Shown: one piece after another, positions 27,669 to 40,600 of the stretch | How the letters are laid out: the number at the start of each line of letters is the position of its first letter | Numbering within the stretch: the first letter of the stretch is position 1 | Assembly (NCBI GenBank): GCA_022414725.1 | Contig: CM039462.1 | Location: 100,900,481-100,964,480, forward strand | Length of the DNA stretch: 64,000 bases | Reading direction: 5' to 3' | Source: Microglena sp. YARC | Taxonomy: Eukaryota; Chlorophyta; Chlorophyceae; Chlamydomonadales; Chlamydomonadaceae | Made by a program: the position numbers and the translations under genes | The notes under the pieces: model-generated | What the model saw: the letters and a program-made list of their open reading frames with translations, nothing else | What the model was told of the DNA's origin: nothing | Database searches by the model: none

Positions 27669-30600
27669 GAGGTAAGCTCTGTCCTATTCTCCTGCACTTC
27701 GAAGTTTTCAAATGTCTGTAGCCCGAGCCTGTCTGAGGGTATCTGGCATGTTGATTCTGGAGCTGGGATGTCAATCACAGGTGATCTGTCTCTGTTCACT
27801 GTGTATCATGCTTCTGAGGATGGGCCAGCAGTTAAATTTGGTGATGGAGTGGTTCAACGGTCGGTGGGTCAGGGGTCCATTGTGTTATGTAGTGATTGGT
27901 TACCAACATCAATCACTTTAACTAATGTTCTCTACATCCCTCACTGTCCGGTGAACCTCCTGTCAGTAAATGCTGTGGCTCATGCTCACAACTGCAAGAT
28001 TTCTTTTGATAGTCTTAGTTGTACTGCCACTCAGGGCTCTTCTGTCCTCTGGTCCTTCCCTGCCTCCAGTGATGGTGTGTACAAATTTACCTGTAGGCCT
28101 TGTCACACCCCTCGTGGCCGTTTGTTGAGTGCTGTACATTATCCAGTTTTTGCACTTGATGTTGATGATGATGGTGGAGTTGTTATCCCTACCACTCCTG
28201 AATGGTTGTGGCATAGGCGGCTGGGTCACCCTGGCTATGACGCCATGCACAACCTTGTCAGGAAGGGTTTGGTTAAAAACTTACCCCTCACTCTCAAACA
28301 GGTGAAAAGGCTGTCTAAGATCCCATGTGATGCTTGTCAGAAGGCTAAGGCAAAACGTCTCCCTTTTCCTAAAGAAAGCCAAACTAAGATCCGTGCACCT
28401 TTACAACGCCTTCACTTGGACATCATGGGACCATTTCATATTAGGGGCTTGCGTGGGGAGTTTTATGTTCTGTGTCTCACAGACCAATACTCTGGCTATG
28501 CTGAAGTATTGTGTTTGAGGACCAAGGATGAAGCTCCCTTAGCAGTTCAAACTACAATCCTCAGATGGATGACTCAGCTGCATGGTTTTGTTTTCAAGTG
28601 TCTCAGATCTGACAGGGCTAAGGAATTTCTAGTACATTGGTTTGAGGATTGGTTAGAATCGGTTGGTGCTGTGCATGAATTATCTATGGCATACACTGCT
28701 CAGCAGAATGCAACTGTGGAACGGTACAATGGGGTCTTGCAGAACATAGCTAGGAGCATCCATTTGGAGTCTAAGCTTACTAAGTCTTTCTGGCCCTATG
28801 CCTTCCTAGCTGCTTGTTACCCGCGTAACTGGCTGCCCAATCAGGGTGACAAGACTCCTTATGAGTTGTTCTTTGGGGTTCTACCTGATGTGTCGTTGTT
28901 GCGTGTGTTTGGTTGCCCTTGCTATGTTACCTTAGTCAATGGGAAGAAACGCAACAAGCTAGACGAAAGGGCGTTATCTGGTAGACTGGTTGGGTATTCT
29001 CTGGTGAGTAAGGGTTATTTTGTTTGGGTTCCTAAGTTGCGCCAGGTAGTAGAGAGTCGTGATGTACTCTTCTATGAACAGTTTAGCTATAACTGTATTC
29101 CTGGGCTATCTCCCTATGATGGGTCTCCGTATGTTTCTCGCATCCCTGCCGCTATCAACGGACACATGCCTGAGTCTGCGGTTAATTCCTTAGACCCTTT
29201 GCTAACCCCAATTGTCGACCGCTGCCCTGGTCATGGGATGACCTTGCGTCCCAGGTCAGGGGCTGATGGTGCTGCATTGCGTGTGAAGGCACTGGGCGGG
29301 CGGGATTCCGATGTCCTTTCAGATAAGATTTTACCCGAATCTCAGGGGGTCGCCAGGCCCTCCTCTGCGCCACGTTTCGTCGGCAAAGCTCTAGGATTAG
29401 GACAGCCTCAGATCTTAATGGAGCCTGATATAGGTCAATTGTCCACTAGTTGCCACCCCCCGTCCACCTGTTCGGATGGCTCGCGGGCGCTGCTGATCCC
29501 TTCGCCTCCTGCTGTCCATGGTGGTTTACACCGGACAAGGCATTGTAACGATGTGGCCGTCACCGAGAGTGTGAGTGATGATCTTGAACACTGGTCCGGG
29601 TCTGATACTGCGTATGGCTGGGGTGTTCCGGTCGACCCAGGCTTCGATGACATAGAGGCAAAGAATGCCGGCCTTGTTCAACCAGGCATTAGTGCTGCGC
29701 TGGGGGCTTTACTACCGGTTACTGCTGATACTGCTGATATCCCCGCTGCTCATGTACAAGTACACTGCTTGTACGTGGGGGCATACATTTCCACCTCCAC
29801 TGAACTAACCTTTAAAGCTGCCATGCTTCCTACCAACCCTGACAGGGATCAATGGCTGCTTGCTATGAAGGATGAGATGGCGTCCCTACATGCCCATGGT
29901 ACTTGGGCACTCACTCCACAGCCTCCTAAACAGAGGATCCTGTCTGGCAGGTGGTTATTTGTGAAGAAGGTTGGGGTTGATGGTTCTGTGCGCTTCAAGG
30001 CACGTTTTGTGGTCCGTGGTTTTTCTGCAGCGTCCTGGGCTGGACTTTCATGACGTACATGCCCCCGTTTCCTCTAAAGCAGGTCTGAGGGTGCTCCTTG
30101 CTGCCATCACTCATAGAAAAATGTTTGTTCGGCAGCTGGACATCAAGACTGCATTTCTGAATGCTAAGCTAGACCCTGGTCTGGACCTGTACTGCCACCA
30201 GCCTGAGGGCTTTAAGGTACTTGGTCCTAACGGTGTTCCCCTTGTGTGCAAACTGATCAAGTCTCTTTATGGTTTGAAGCAGGCGCCCAGGGCTTGGAGT
30301 AGGGATGTCAAGCGGGTTTTGGTTGCACATGGGTTTACTATGTGCAAGGCAGAACCTGCTCTGTATTTTAGGAGGGATTCTATTGGTGGGTGGAGCTATG
30401 TCCTGACCTATGTTGATGATTTTATCTGTGCTTTTAGTGAGCTGGATAGGTATGTTTTGCTGATCAAAGCTATGGAGAAAGCTGGCTGGGAGGTCAAAGA
30501 GATGGGTGTTCCGGTTCAGTTCCTCTCTTTGGACATGGCTCTTACACTTGACTCTGAGGGCAGGTGTGTTCAGGTCAACCTTTCCCAGCACGCCTACATT

Positions 30601-31380
30601 GTTGATCTGGTTGAGCAGTTTGGTCTTACTGCTGCTGCCAAGCCCAAGTTTGGTGCTCCCATGGCCAAGTCCACCGTCACTGACCCCCCTGGAGACCCCC
30701 TGCCCTCTAATAGCCAGTACCTATCTCTTGTGGGTGCTTTGCTATACCTGGCTACTTGCACTAGGCCTGATATTTCTTTTGCTGTGAGCTACCTGTCCAG
30801 GTTTTCTGCTCACCCTACCGTTCCCCTCTGGGGGGCAGCCAAGCGTTTGCTCTTGTATTTGAGATCACATTCCCACCTGGGCCTCACTTACACCCACAAC
30901 CCTGAGTTCTCTTTTTACTGTCTTTAGTGACTCATCCTTTGCTGATGATGGGTCTGACAGGAGGTCTCAGACTGGCTTTGCTGTGCTTGCTGGGGGGTGC
31001 GTTGTGAACTGGATGAGCAAGAGGCAGCCTACTGTTGCCATTAGCTCTAGTGAGGCTGAGTATCAGGCCCTGTCTCAGGCAGCCCGGAGGTGCAATGGTT
31101 GAAGAAGTTGAGAGTTGATCTGGGCCTGCCTTGTGACCTGGTTACCATTCAGGGTGACAACTTGGGGTCCTTGAGCTGGGCTAATGACTGGCAGCTGCTC
31201 CCTCGCAACAAGCACATTGATGTCATCCATCACTATATCAAGGAGCTGGTGGAGGATGAGCAGCTAGATGTTGCCTATGTTAACACTAAGGACAACTGTG
31301 CTGACCCCTTCACCAAGCCCCTTGATCCTGCTGTGTTCTGGAGATTTGTCCGAATGCTTGGAATGACCGCTTCTTCTTAG
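27669..31380 (+). pseudogene. Copia pol, copy A: protease, integrase, RT, RNase H
   Basis: Open from the UAG to 30,053. Protease DSG at 27753-27761 (WHVDSGAGMSITG). Zinc region [16 protein letters not shown] to CDACQKAKAKR. Integrase D ([16 protein letters not shown]), D ([10 protein letters not shown]) and E ([11 protein letters not shown]), then [17 protein letters not shown] follows from WLLAMKDEM, but a one-base insertion near 30,025 moves it to the next frame ([14 protein letters not shown] to [10 protein letters not shown] at 30,409). A second shift at about 30,913 and a one-base loss at about 31,088 break the RNase H ([14 protein letters not shown]), which ends RMLGMTASS at 31,380. Without these few changes it is a complete copia pol. 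Confidence 0.9.
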
Positions 31381-31578
31381 GGTCATTTTTTTTTCTGGTT
31401 ACATTCGTTTTCTTTGGTTATCATTGTTTGGCATTAGGTTCCTATTCCCGGATCGGGTTTTCTATACCGTTGTTACCCATCTTTGATATTCGGTTTTCAT
31501 CTTTTCCTACCATGGCAAATTTTTGGTTTTTGCCTTGTTTCATTCCTTCATATCACCCTTTGGGTTCCATTTGGAGTT

Positions 31579-31852
31579 CTGCCAGTACTGTGTCATCCTT
31601 CATGACTCAGTGACAGCTTCCTGTTGGCTGCGTCTCCGGTCTCTCACTGACACGCTCTGTATTGCCCTGTGCCCTGCCTAAGATCCCTGGCTTAGGTTCT
31701 AGTCAGGTTACAGGCATCCGCCTCTCCCACCGCTGGTGTCCTTTGGCGTCCGCCTGTCCTTGTAATGCTATTCTCGTCTCCGTGTATAGATTGGTGCGTC
31801 TGTTCCGCTACTTTCATCTCTGTCTACTCTACGGAGGGCATACAAGCTGATA
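31579..31852 (+). repeat. Truncated LTR shared by copia copies A and B
   Basis: 274 bp. It begins inside the LTR at TCTGCCAGTACTG, so about 80-90 bp of its 5' part and the end of copy A's 3' untranslated region are deleted (junction GGAGT/TCTGCC). It ends AGCTGATA and is followed by GGTTATAAGGTCC and gag of copy B. Confidence 0.88.
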
Positions 31853-31890
31853 GGTTATAAGGTCCTTCATTTACTACCACTGCTTTTCAA

Positions 31891-33926
31891 ATGCAACTTC
31901 CGCGAGGGCCTCCTGCCGGCTTTGTGAAACTAACCGATAAAAATGGTGTTCCATGGACGCGCGGGATGCGCAGCGTCATTGTTGGCAATGGCTGCGACTT
32001 TGTCTTACCACGAGACTTCAAGGTTCCTTCAGATTGGCTAGATGATCGCGCGCCAGCGGCCTTTGCTTCCGGAGAGGAGGATCCTTCCGCCATCATGGAA
32101 GTAACCCCCCCCGGTCAATCCTCCAACTGTACGGTTCCTTCTCGTATTGTTCGACGCCTCTCCCCTGCCGTTGAGGATGTCCTGATGAAACTGTGTTGTG
32201 TACAGACACAGATCATTCGATACGCAACAGAGCCGAAGCCTCCTACTGCCCGCTTCAGCGAAGATGATGACTTTTCTGAGGGTACTGATGATGATGATGA
32301 CTTGAAGAGTGCTACGAGTGCTGACTTCGGTGGAGTGACTCCGTCGGCTGCTGCGACTCGAGCATTTGAGACTTCTACAGTTTCGCCGGTTTATGAGCCT
32401 GCTCCTCAGTATGCGCCTCCGCCTGCGTCGTCGCCTGAGTTTAAGCCCGAGCCTTCGTCTGCGCCTCCGCTTGTGCCTCCTCCACTGGTTCACCAGGATG
32501 TGGCCAAGCCGACTTTGATGAGGAGCTCTGCTTCTTTCACCTCTGCATCTGTTCCCATGGAGCGTGGCCTCCCTGGCTACCATACTCGTTCTCGTGAAGC
32601 TGCTGCTTCTTCTGCCCGCACATCTGTTGCTGGTACGTCGCAGGAGCCCCTCCGCCTCCGCCGGTGGAGCTTCCTCCGGCCCTTGGCCCTCCTCCTGCTT
32701 TGCATTCGCTGTCATGCGAGTCTTGGGAGCATCTGCTCACTGGAGGACCTCCTCCGAATCTGCAGCTGAAGCACTTCCGTCTGATCAACCAAGCTCGACG
32801 TGATGGTGAGTCCATGAACCGCACTCTGTACGGTCGGATGGACATGCAAGCTACTATGGCCAATGTGAGTGTAAAGCTGAAGCATCGCCGAGTGATGGCA
32901 TTCTCTGAGCTGGGTTCCCAGTGTCGCTCCTTTCTTGGACCAGTCACTTCCGGGATCAGATATCCCCCTGATAATGGTGTCTCCTTTGGTGGCGTGAGGC
33001 GTAGGGATCATGAAAGGCTAGTAGGTTACCAGTTTGTGAAAGTACCCCTCCCTTTGTGTCCGGTTAACCCTGATTTCGAGTTGGTAGTGAGTGTTGCGAG
33101 GTCCCTGCTTGAGATTAGGACCTTAGATGACCAGCGCGCTTATGACGCTGGTCTTGCTGCTGAGTATTTTTTGGATATTCGTAGGTCTTTGGCTCCTCTG
33201 ACCCCTGCTCCTGCTGCTGGTCTTCGGCCTCTCATGGTGAGTCTCGGGTAGATCCTGCCACTGTTGGGTTTCAGTGCCTGCCCCTGGACCGTCAGGAGTT
33301 CATGTGCTTAACCATGATGCTCGCGAACATGGAGGATGATATGGTCAAGGTATACCAGGACTTTGCCAAACCTCGGGATATCTTTATTGATATTCAGAAG
33401 AGGCAGTCCGATGCCCTTGCCTCTAGAGTCCATCTCATGCGCGCCGAGTTTATTGGTGCACACATGGGCCCTGCTGACCGCGTAGATGACTTCTTTCGCA
33501 AGGTTTGCGGTCTCTGCACTGACCTCCGCAGTGCTGGGCATCGGTGACTCAGCGTCACGCCATGGAAACTATAGTTCAGGGTATCCGTCTGATCCGCTTT
33601 GAGTCGCTGCGGATCAAATATGGTATGTTGTTAGCTAACAGACAGCCTGTTGAGTACTGGTCTTGTCTTGAGGACTATAGGTCTCTCGACATCTTGAACA
33701 TAGCTCTCCCCAAGTCCGACTCCAGGCATCCTAGTTGGTCCCGGGACGCTCCCCAGGTTCCTGCCAATGCTGCATTTCAGCGTGGGCAGGGATCTGGTTC
33801 TCAGGGTTCCGGTTCCCTCAAGAGACGTCTGGATTGCACTTGGGGCCCATGCCCCAGCAAAACGACCCACTCGGAGGATCGCTGTTTTACGAAGCACCCG
33901 CACCTGCGAAGGACCAGGCCTGGTGT
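31891..33926 (+). pseudogene. Copia gag, copy B
   Basis: Same product as in copy A ([14 protein letters not shown] start, proline-rich centre, LYGRMDMQ region, zinc-knuckle-like CX4CX5HX4C). Open for 292 codons, then shifted by a missing C in the run encoding the PPPPPP stretch. Three further single-base changes at 33,220-33,541 break the C-terminal half. It is interrupted by the CACTA-like element in the same codon as copy A. Confidence 0.85.
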
Positions 33927-36900
33927 CACTCGGGGAAGTCGACAGATCGCTAAATGCGTACGAGCGCAGCGGAATGCACGCGGAACGCACGCGGGGTCCG
34001 CGATTAGTCATAGTCCTTTAATGACCTGGCGCTTCTGACTCTAGCGGTAAGCCTTTACCCGCGTCGCGTGTAGCTCAGAATCCCGAGACATTTTCGCCTG
34101 CATTTCGCCAAGGCGGATTGTCGTCGAAATGTCTCAGACTTCTGAGATATTTCGATGGCATATCGCCACGCACGGCGGCTTGTGCACTGTAATGAGGCGA
34201 AATGTTCGGTCTTCTGAGACATTTCGCCTGTACTTCGCCTGCAGGGCCGTTTGGGCATGGTGGTCGGAGAGGTCACATTTTCAGGAATATTTTCTAGGAG
34301 CATTTCTCAATTACATCAGGAGTCGAGAAGATAGATTACATACATAATAAACTATGCATCCATTAACCTATTGATCTACCTATATATCTATGTTAGCATC
34401 CTTACACATGTACATCCACTACAGCCCATATATTTCCTCTATATCCATTAACCAATAGATAGACAGCAAGCAAAAACGAGCAGCCAAATTGCTGGCTGAG
34501 CCATGTAGCTAATTAAGTTCAAGTACAAGTATATACGCAGCCAGCAGCAGCTATCTATTTGTCTACTTATTATGAAAACATAGGCCTATATATTCCACCA
34601 AGAAGAAACGCCCAATCAAAGCTATACATCTATGTATATTCGCTGATTCTATTTTATATTTCCATCTTCAGCATGTGTAGTTCCTTCGTGGCAACAATCT
34701 TCATCGCAGCCGTAGCATTTCCATCCATCCTTTTGCCCTGCAAGACATGCAAAGCAGGGCATGCGTTAGAGAGCAACCAATGGAAGGGTTAATGGCAAGG
34801 GGCAGGACGGTGATGAGCAGAGCATGGCATGCGTTACATAGCAACCAATGGCAGGGAGCATGGCAAGGCATGCATGTGCTAAACAGAGCAAAGCAGGCAT
34901 TATAGAGCAATGAATGGCAGGGAGCACGGTAAGGGGCATGAATGCGATAAGCAGATCAGGGATGTGTTTAGAGAGCAAAGCAGGGAAGGGAGCAAAGTAC
35001 GCCTGGAAAGTGATGATCAGAGAAGGGCATGCGTTCAAGAGGAAGGAAAGGAAGGGAGCACGGCAAGGGGCAGGACCACAGTGATGAGCATAGTAAGGCA
35101 TGCATTTGAGAACCAAGAGCATGGATAATGGCAATTGCCAGTATCCATGCCCCTCTTTAAACGCCTGCCCTTCTCTGCTCATTCACTGTCGTCTTGCCCT
35201 TTGCCATTATCCCTGCCCCTCCTTGCTCTCTAACGCTTGGCCTGCTCTGCTCATCACTGTCGGCCTTGCCCTTTCCATTATCCCTGCCCCTCTTTGCTCT
35301 CTAACGCCTGCCCTGCCTTGTTCATCACTGTCTCCTGCTCCCCCTGCATTATCCCTGCCTCCTCTTTTCTCTCTAACCGCCTGCCTGCTCTGCTCAACAC
35401 TGTCCTCGCTGCCCCTTGCCATTATCCCTGCCCCTCTTTGCTCTCTAACGCCTTCCCTTCTCTGCTCATTCACTGTCATCCTGCCCCCTCGCGATTATCC
35501 CTGCCCCTCTTTGCTTCTCTAACACCTGCCCTGCTCTGCTCATCACTGTCGTCCTGCCCCTCGCCATTATCCCTGCCAGCTGGTTTCGTACTCACGAGAG
35601 TAAAGAGGGGCAGGATAATGGCAAGGGGCAAGACGACAGTGATGAGCAGAGCAGGGCAGGCGTAAGAGAGCAAAGAGTGTGCAGGGATAATGGCAAGGGG
35701 CAAGGACGAGAGTGATAAGCAAAGCGGGCAGGCGTAAGAGAGCAAGAGGGGCAGGGATAATGGCGAGTGGAAAGACGACAGTGATGAGCAGAAGCAGGGC
35801 AGCGTTAGAGAGCAAAGAGGGGCAGGGATAATGGGCAAAAGGGACAGGACGACAGTGATATGAGCAGAGGCAGGCAGGCGTTAGAGAGCAAAGAGGGGCA
35901 GGGATAATGGCGAGGGGCAGGATGACAAGTGATGAGCAGAGAAGTGAAGGCGTTTAAAGAGCAAAGAGGGGGCAGGGATAATGGCAAGGGGGCAGGAGGA
36001 CAGTGTTGAGCAGAGCGGGGCAGGCGTTAGAGAGCAAAGAGGGGCAAGGGACAAATGGCAAGGGGCAGGACGACAGTGATGAGCAGAGCAGGGCAGGCGT
36101 TAGAGGGCAAGGAAGGGCAGGGAGCACGGATAAGGGCAGGATGGTGATTGCAGGGCATGGCCTGCGTTATAGAGCAATGAAGGGTAGGGAGAATGGCTAA
36201 GGCGGCAGGACAGTGACGTGCAGAGCAGGTATGCGTTAGAGATCAATGAAGGGCAGTACATAGACAGGAGGGCATAGTACAAGATGCAGTTACAGAGACC
36301 GATGGCAGAGACAGTGATACAAACACAGACAAGATGCACGTGGGCACCACCTAGGCATGAATCAAGACATAATTCGCTATGCACACAATTGTTGCGGAAC
36401 CGCACCTACAAGCAAGCTTCACTTATTACTTACGTTGTGTCCAAAAGCCTCATGTGACAGTGGAACATCAGAACTGGGAGGGAAGACAGAGCAATGGTCC
36501 CTGCAAATACAGAATGCAGGCATAGTTAAATTAAGTAGCACCCTTTACTTCTTATTTGATGATTGTTTAAAAGCCCCTTCTCTTGTGTCAACAATTGGCC
36601 AAGCGCTCAGACTGACAAGCAAAGTATTCATGCGTGCAACAGATAGGCATGCAAGCAACCAAGCCACTTTCCCATGGGCTGAACACTCTAATGCTAGCAC
36701 CTCCAGCTGCAGTCACCATCCAGATAGTCAGCCAATCAGTCACCAGGATGAAGACAGAAAGGCAGGCATACAGACATGAATGCACAAAAGGAGGCATGCA
36801 AGCAGGTGACACTATTTAGGCATGTGATCAAGTCAGAATTCCTAGGCCACATTGTTGTGAAACCCCTACCCACAAGCCAACCTTCAGACCGCTACCAGAC

Positions 36901-38306
36901 AGAGCATGGGTCCCTGCAAAAAAGAAGGCGGCATAGTTACATTTATTGACACCATTTGTGCTGTTTTGCGTATTGGTAGGGAGATCCCCCCTGGAAGTCC
37001 AACCTGCCTTAAGCTTAGGTACCTGAACCTCAGGTCCTACCCCAGCCTTGCATTGTCCACACTTGCCTGAGTTTACCATGCAGAATGGATCTGGAAGACC
37101 CAAGCATAAAGACAAGGTTGGACTGTCACCGCAACACCCAAGCAAAGCAAGGAGAACCAGTCTCCACCACAACACAAGAGGCAACATGCCAAGACTGCCA
37201 CAACTACTAGGAGTGAACCAATGTGAAGATGCATGCCATGGACATGGGTCTAGTGCGTCAGCCAAATAGACACAGTGCTGCCACCATCTATCATGCAGGG
37301 TCTCAAGGGGATAATTTCCAGCATGATCTCCTGATACCAATGCTCAAAGGCACCATGCAGCCAGGGCAGTGCATGATCCAATACTAGAGTGTAAGGCCCC
37401 CGTGTCCTTTAAAGCTCAGGCCCCAGGAGAGAACAGGTGGAAGTATGACTCACATAAGAGTTGGGAGCAAGTTGTCCCAGCATTTCCTACTTTGCACAGT
37501 GCCAACTAATCATGCTGCCATCCCAAGCTGAAGTCATGCTCCTGGCACAGCAGACTCCACATAACCACCATACTTGACCGTGTACAGAGCAACGTCGAGT
37601 GGGGCTGCCGAGATGCTGCAATGTATGCAGCTTATTCATCGGGTGGCAGTACAGCAGCGCCGACCGGGTTGGTGCGCTTCTTGGTTGAGGAGTTGACGAC
37701 GCAAGGGCCCCGCTGGCTGCAAGATACCATGGCCTCCAGCACTGACAACCTACACAGGTCTAGCATAGACGGATCGGTTGCAATATTAGCGGCACCGATG
37801 TAAGGGAATTTGTGTAGGAGAGAGGACCAGAGCATTTGTCAAATTTTCAAAAACAATCTGACGCACTACTTTCGCGCTTGTCCACGCGGAAGGCGGAAGA
37901 AGGCGTTGCCGCAGTAATACTGAAAAAGAAATCTGGAAAGAAAGGAGGGAATAAATGCAGGACGCCAGAAATATCAAGTAGCAACAAACACTAGCTTTGG
38001 GCGAGGGAGGAAGAATATGAGGTAGGAGTACGAGAGGTAGAAGGTTGGCGTGGCTTACCTTGGCCATTACTGCAAAGGCTCTAATCAGAGGGCTCTAATC
38101 GTACGGCCCATTTTGCCGTGCCGCGTCCAATCCGCCTTGGCAAAATGTACGTGAAAGGCTGGTGAAGGGAAACCCTGGCGAAAACATGCTATCAAAATTA
38201 GTAAGAGCACTGACAGGTCATCGCGTCACACTAATGATTTCAGTGTGACTTCGGCTTTCATTACAGTGATAAAATCGTCCCTGGTTTCGCCCCTCCACAA
38301 CAGCGG

Positions 38307-38403
<97 letters not shown>

Positions 38404-38846
38404 TTTTTTTTTTTTTTTTTTTTTTTTGACGCATGCAGCGAAAGCAACATCGGTGACTTCGGGTGTCCATTTTCCCGAATGAAAGCTATTCGCAAACAAG
38501 TAGTTCGCGCTAGTACTTCGTTGCCTAATTGTTCACCCTATCTCGGAATCGCTGGCAGAGCTTGGCAGGTTCGAAGATTGACCCCTCGAAAAGGTTGCTA
38601 ACAAGACCCTCGATGCGACAGAAAGCTGCATACCCCTGTCGCGTATTACAACTCAGTAGTTAACGTGCGATCGAGGAGTTATTGGTCACGCTTCAGTCTA
38701 GAACGAAAAGTTCTGGGTGTCTGTCGGATCGCTAGTTTGCGGTGAGCCGAGACATTTCGTCCACTGTACGCCTACATTTATCTGTAGTTCCGCTGCAAAT
38801 CGTGTCTTCGCCTACATTTATAGCGAAATTGTCACTTCCCCGAGTG
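33927..38846. mobile_element. CACTA-like TIR DNA transposon, copy B
   Basis: Same ends (CACTCGGGGAAGT), same TGT flanks and same interior as copy A, 160 bp longer mainly because of a 116 bp poly-T tract at 38312-38427. The inverted minisatellite is at about 35,140-36,110. Dozens of single-base insertions and deletions separate it from copy A, clustered in the right two thirds. Confidence 0.8.
38312..38427. repeat. Poly-T tract (one A) inside CACTA copy B
   Basis: 115 T with a single A, where copy A has only four T at the same place (CGCCATTTTCGACGC). Either a homopolymer expansion or an assembly/sequencing artefact. Confidence 0.95.
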
Positions 38847-39382
38847 TGTACCGGTTACTGCTCCAGTGCCCATTGCCTTGGCCCTTTAGCCGGGTGCGCT
38901 TACTCCAAGGCAGCTGTCCTCCCTGCAGGCCCAGATTGATGGGTTTGCTATGGCCAAGAAATAGGAGGTAAGCTCTGTCCTATTCTCCTGCACTTCAGAA
39001 GTTTTTCAAATGTCTGTAGCCGAGCTTGTCTGAGGGTATCTGGCATGTTGGGTGATCGTCCTGGAGCTTGGATGTCATCACAGGTGATCTGTCTCCTGTT
39101 CACTGTTGTATCGATGCTTTCTTGAGGATTGGGCCAGCAGTTAAATTTTGTGATGGAGTGGGTTAACGGGTCGGTGGGTCAGGGGTCCATTGTGTTATGT
39201 AAGTGATTGGTTACCAAAACATCAATCAGCGTTTAACTAATGTTCCTCTACATCCCTCACTGTCACGGTGAAACCTTGTCAGTAAATGCTGTGGCCTCAT
39301 CGCTCAAACTTGCAAGATTTCTTTTGATAGTCCTTGTTGTACTGGCCACCTTAGGGCTCTTTCTGTCCTCTTGTCCTTCGCT

Positions 39383-40382
39383 NNNNNNNNNNNNNNNNNN
39401 NNNNNNNNNNNNNNNNNNNNNNNNNNNNNNNNNNNNNNNNNNNNNNNNNNNNNNNNNNNNNNNNNNNNNNNNNNNNNNNNNNNNNNNNNNNNNNNNNNNN
39501 NNNNNNNNNNNNNNNNNNNNNNNNNNNNNNNNNNNNNNNNNNNNNNNNNNNNNNNNNNNNNNNNNNNNNNNNNNNNNNNNNNNNNNNNNNNNNNNNNNNN
39601 NNNNNNNNNNNNNNNNNNNNNNNNNNNNNNNNNNNNNNNNNNNNNNNNNNNNNNNNNNNNNNNNNNNNNNNNNNNNNNNNNNNNNNNNNNNNNNNNNNNN
39701 NNNNNNNNNNNNNNNNNNNNNNNNNNNNNNNNNNNNNNNNNNNNNNNNNNNNNNNNNNNNNNNNNNNNNNNNNNNNNNNNNNNNNNNNNNNNNNNNNNNN
39801 NNNNNNNNNNNNNNNNNNNNNNNNNNNNNNNNNNNNNNNNNNNNNNNNNNNNNNNNNNNNNNNNNNNNNNNNNNNNNNNNNNNNNNNNNNNNNNNNNNNN
39901 NNNNNNNNNNNNNNNNNNNNNNNNNNNNNNNNNNNNNNNNNNNNNNNNNNNNNNNNNNNNNNNNNNNNNNNNNNNNNNNNNNNNNNNNNNNNNNNNNNNN
40001 NNNNNNNNNNNNNNNNNNNNNNNNNNNNNNNNNNNNNNNNNNNNNNNNNNNNNNNNNNNNNNNNNNNNNNNNNNNNNNNNNNNNNNNNNNNNNNNNNNNN
40101 NNNNNNNNNNNNNNNNNNNNNNNNNNNNNNNNNNNNNNNNNNNNNNNNNNNNNNNNNNNNNNNNNNNNNNNNNNNNNNNNNNNNNNNNNNNNNNNNNNNN
40201 NNNNNNNNNNNNNNNNNNNNNNNNNNNNNNNNNNNNNNNNNNNNNNNNNNNNNNNNNNNNNNNNNNNNNNNNNNNNNNNNNNNNNNNNNNNNNNNNNNNN
40301 NNNNNNNNNNNNNNNNNNNNNNNNNNNNNNNNNNNNNNNNNNNNNNNNNNNNNNNNNNNNNNNNNNNNNNNNNNNNNNNNNN
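39383..40382. other. Assembly gap, 1,000 N
   Basis: Exactly 1,000 unknown bases, the usual placeholder for a gap of unknown length. It removes the rest of copia copy B (pol and 3' LTR). The two sides share no sequence, so the order and distance across it are not proven. Confidence 0.99.
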
Positions 40383-40600
40383 GCGAACGACGCTCAAGAT
40401 TCTCCTCGATCGGCCCCTTTGTAACTGTAGGGTCTCAAGGCCTTCCCAAAGCTCCACGTGATACGACTCGAGGATGTCCAAGGCGAATGACGCTCAAGGA
40501 TTTCTCCTCGATTCGCCTTGTGAAAACTTGTAGGATCTCAAGGCGTTTCCCAAACTCACGGTGTACAACTCGCAGGATGTCACAGAACGACGCGCAAGGA
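40383..40600. repeat. Short tandem repeat after the gap, about 95 bp unit
   Basis: Two full units and part of a third with the words GCGAACGACGCTCAAG, TTCTCCTCGAT, TAGG.TCTCAAGGC and ACTCG.GGATGTC. No coding signal. Confidence 0.6.

Larger units (their letters stand above)
20368..31578 (+). mobile_element. Ty1/copia element, copy A, carrying a nested CACTA-like transposon
   Basis: Order is LTR (20368-20718), primer-binding site, gag (20757-27668 around the insertion), pol (27669-31380), 3' untranslated region, then a truncated LTR shared with copy B (31579-31852). The CACTA-like element occupies 22796-27553. Inactivating changes are a TGA for CGA at 21018-21020, the insertion, and frameshifts near 30,025, 30,913 and 31,088. 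No target duplication can be tested because the far end of the tandem pair is lost in the gap. Confidence 0.9.
31853..39382 (+). mobile_element. Ty1/copia element, copy B, with the same nested transposon, cut by the assembly gap
   Basis: Nearly identical to copy A, including the CACTA-like transposon at the same base (33927-38846, TGT duplications 33924-33926 and 38847-38849). Gag starts at 31891 and keeps Arg where copy A has a stop. One C is missing at about 32,645, and frameshifts occur at about 33,220, 33,260 and 33,541. The UAG is at 38962-38964. Pol is lost in the gap after about 39,380. Small indels become very frequent from about 34,900 to 39,380. Confidence 0.85.

Noticed and set aside
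38218..38601. Poly-Lys / poly-Phe frames
   Set aside because: Translation of the poly-T tract.
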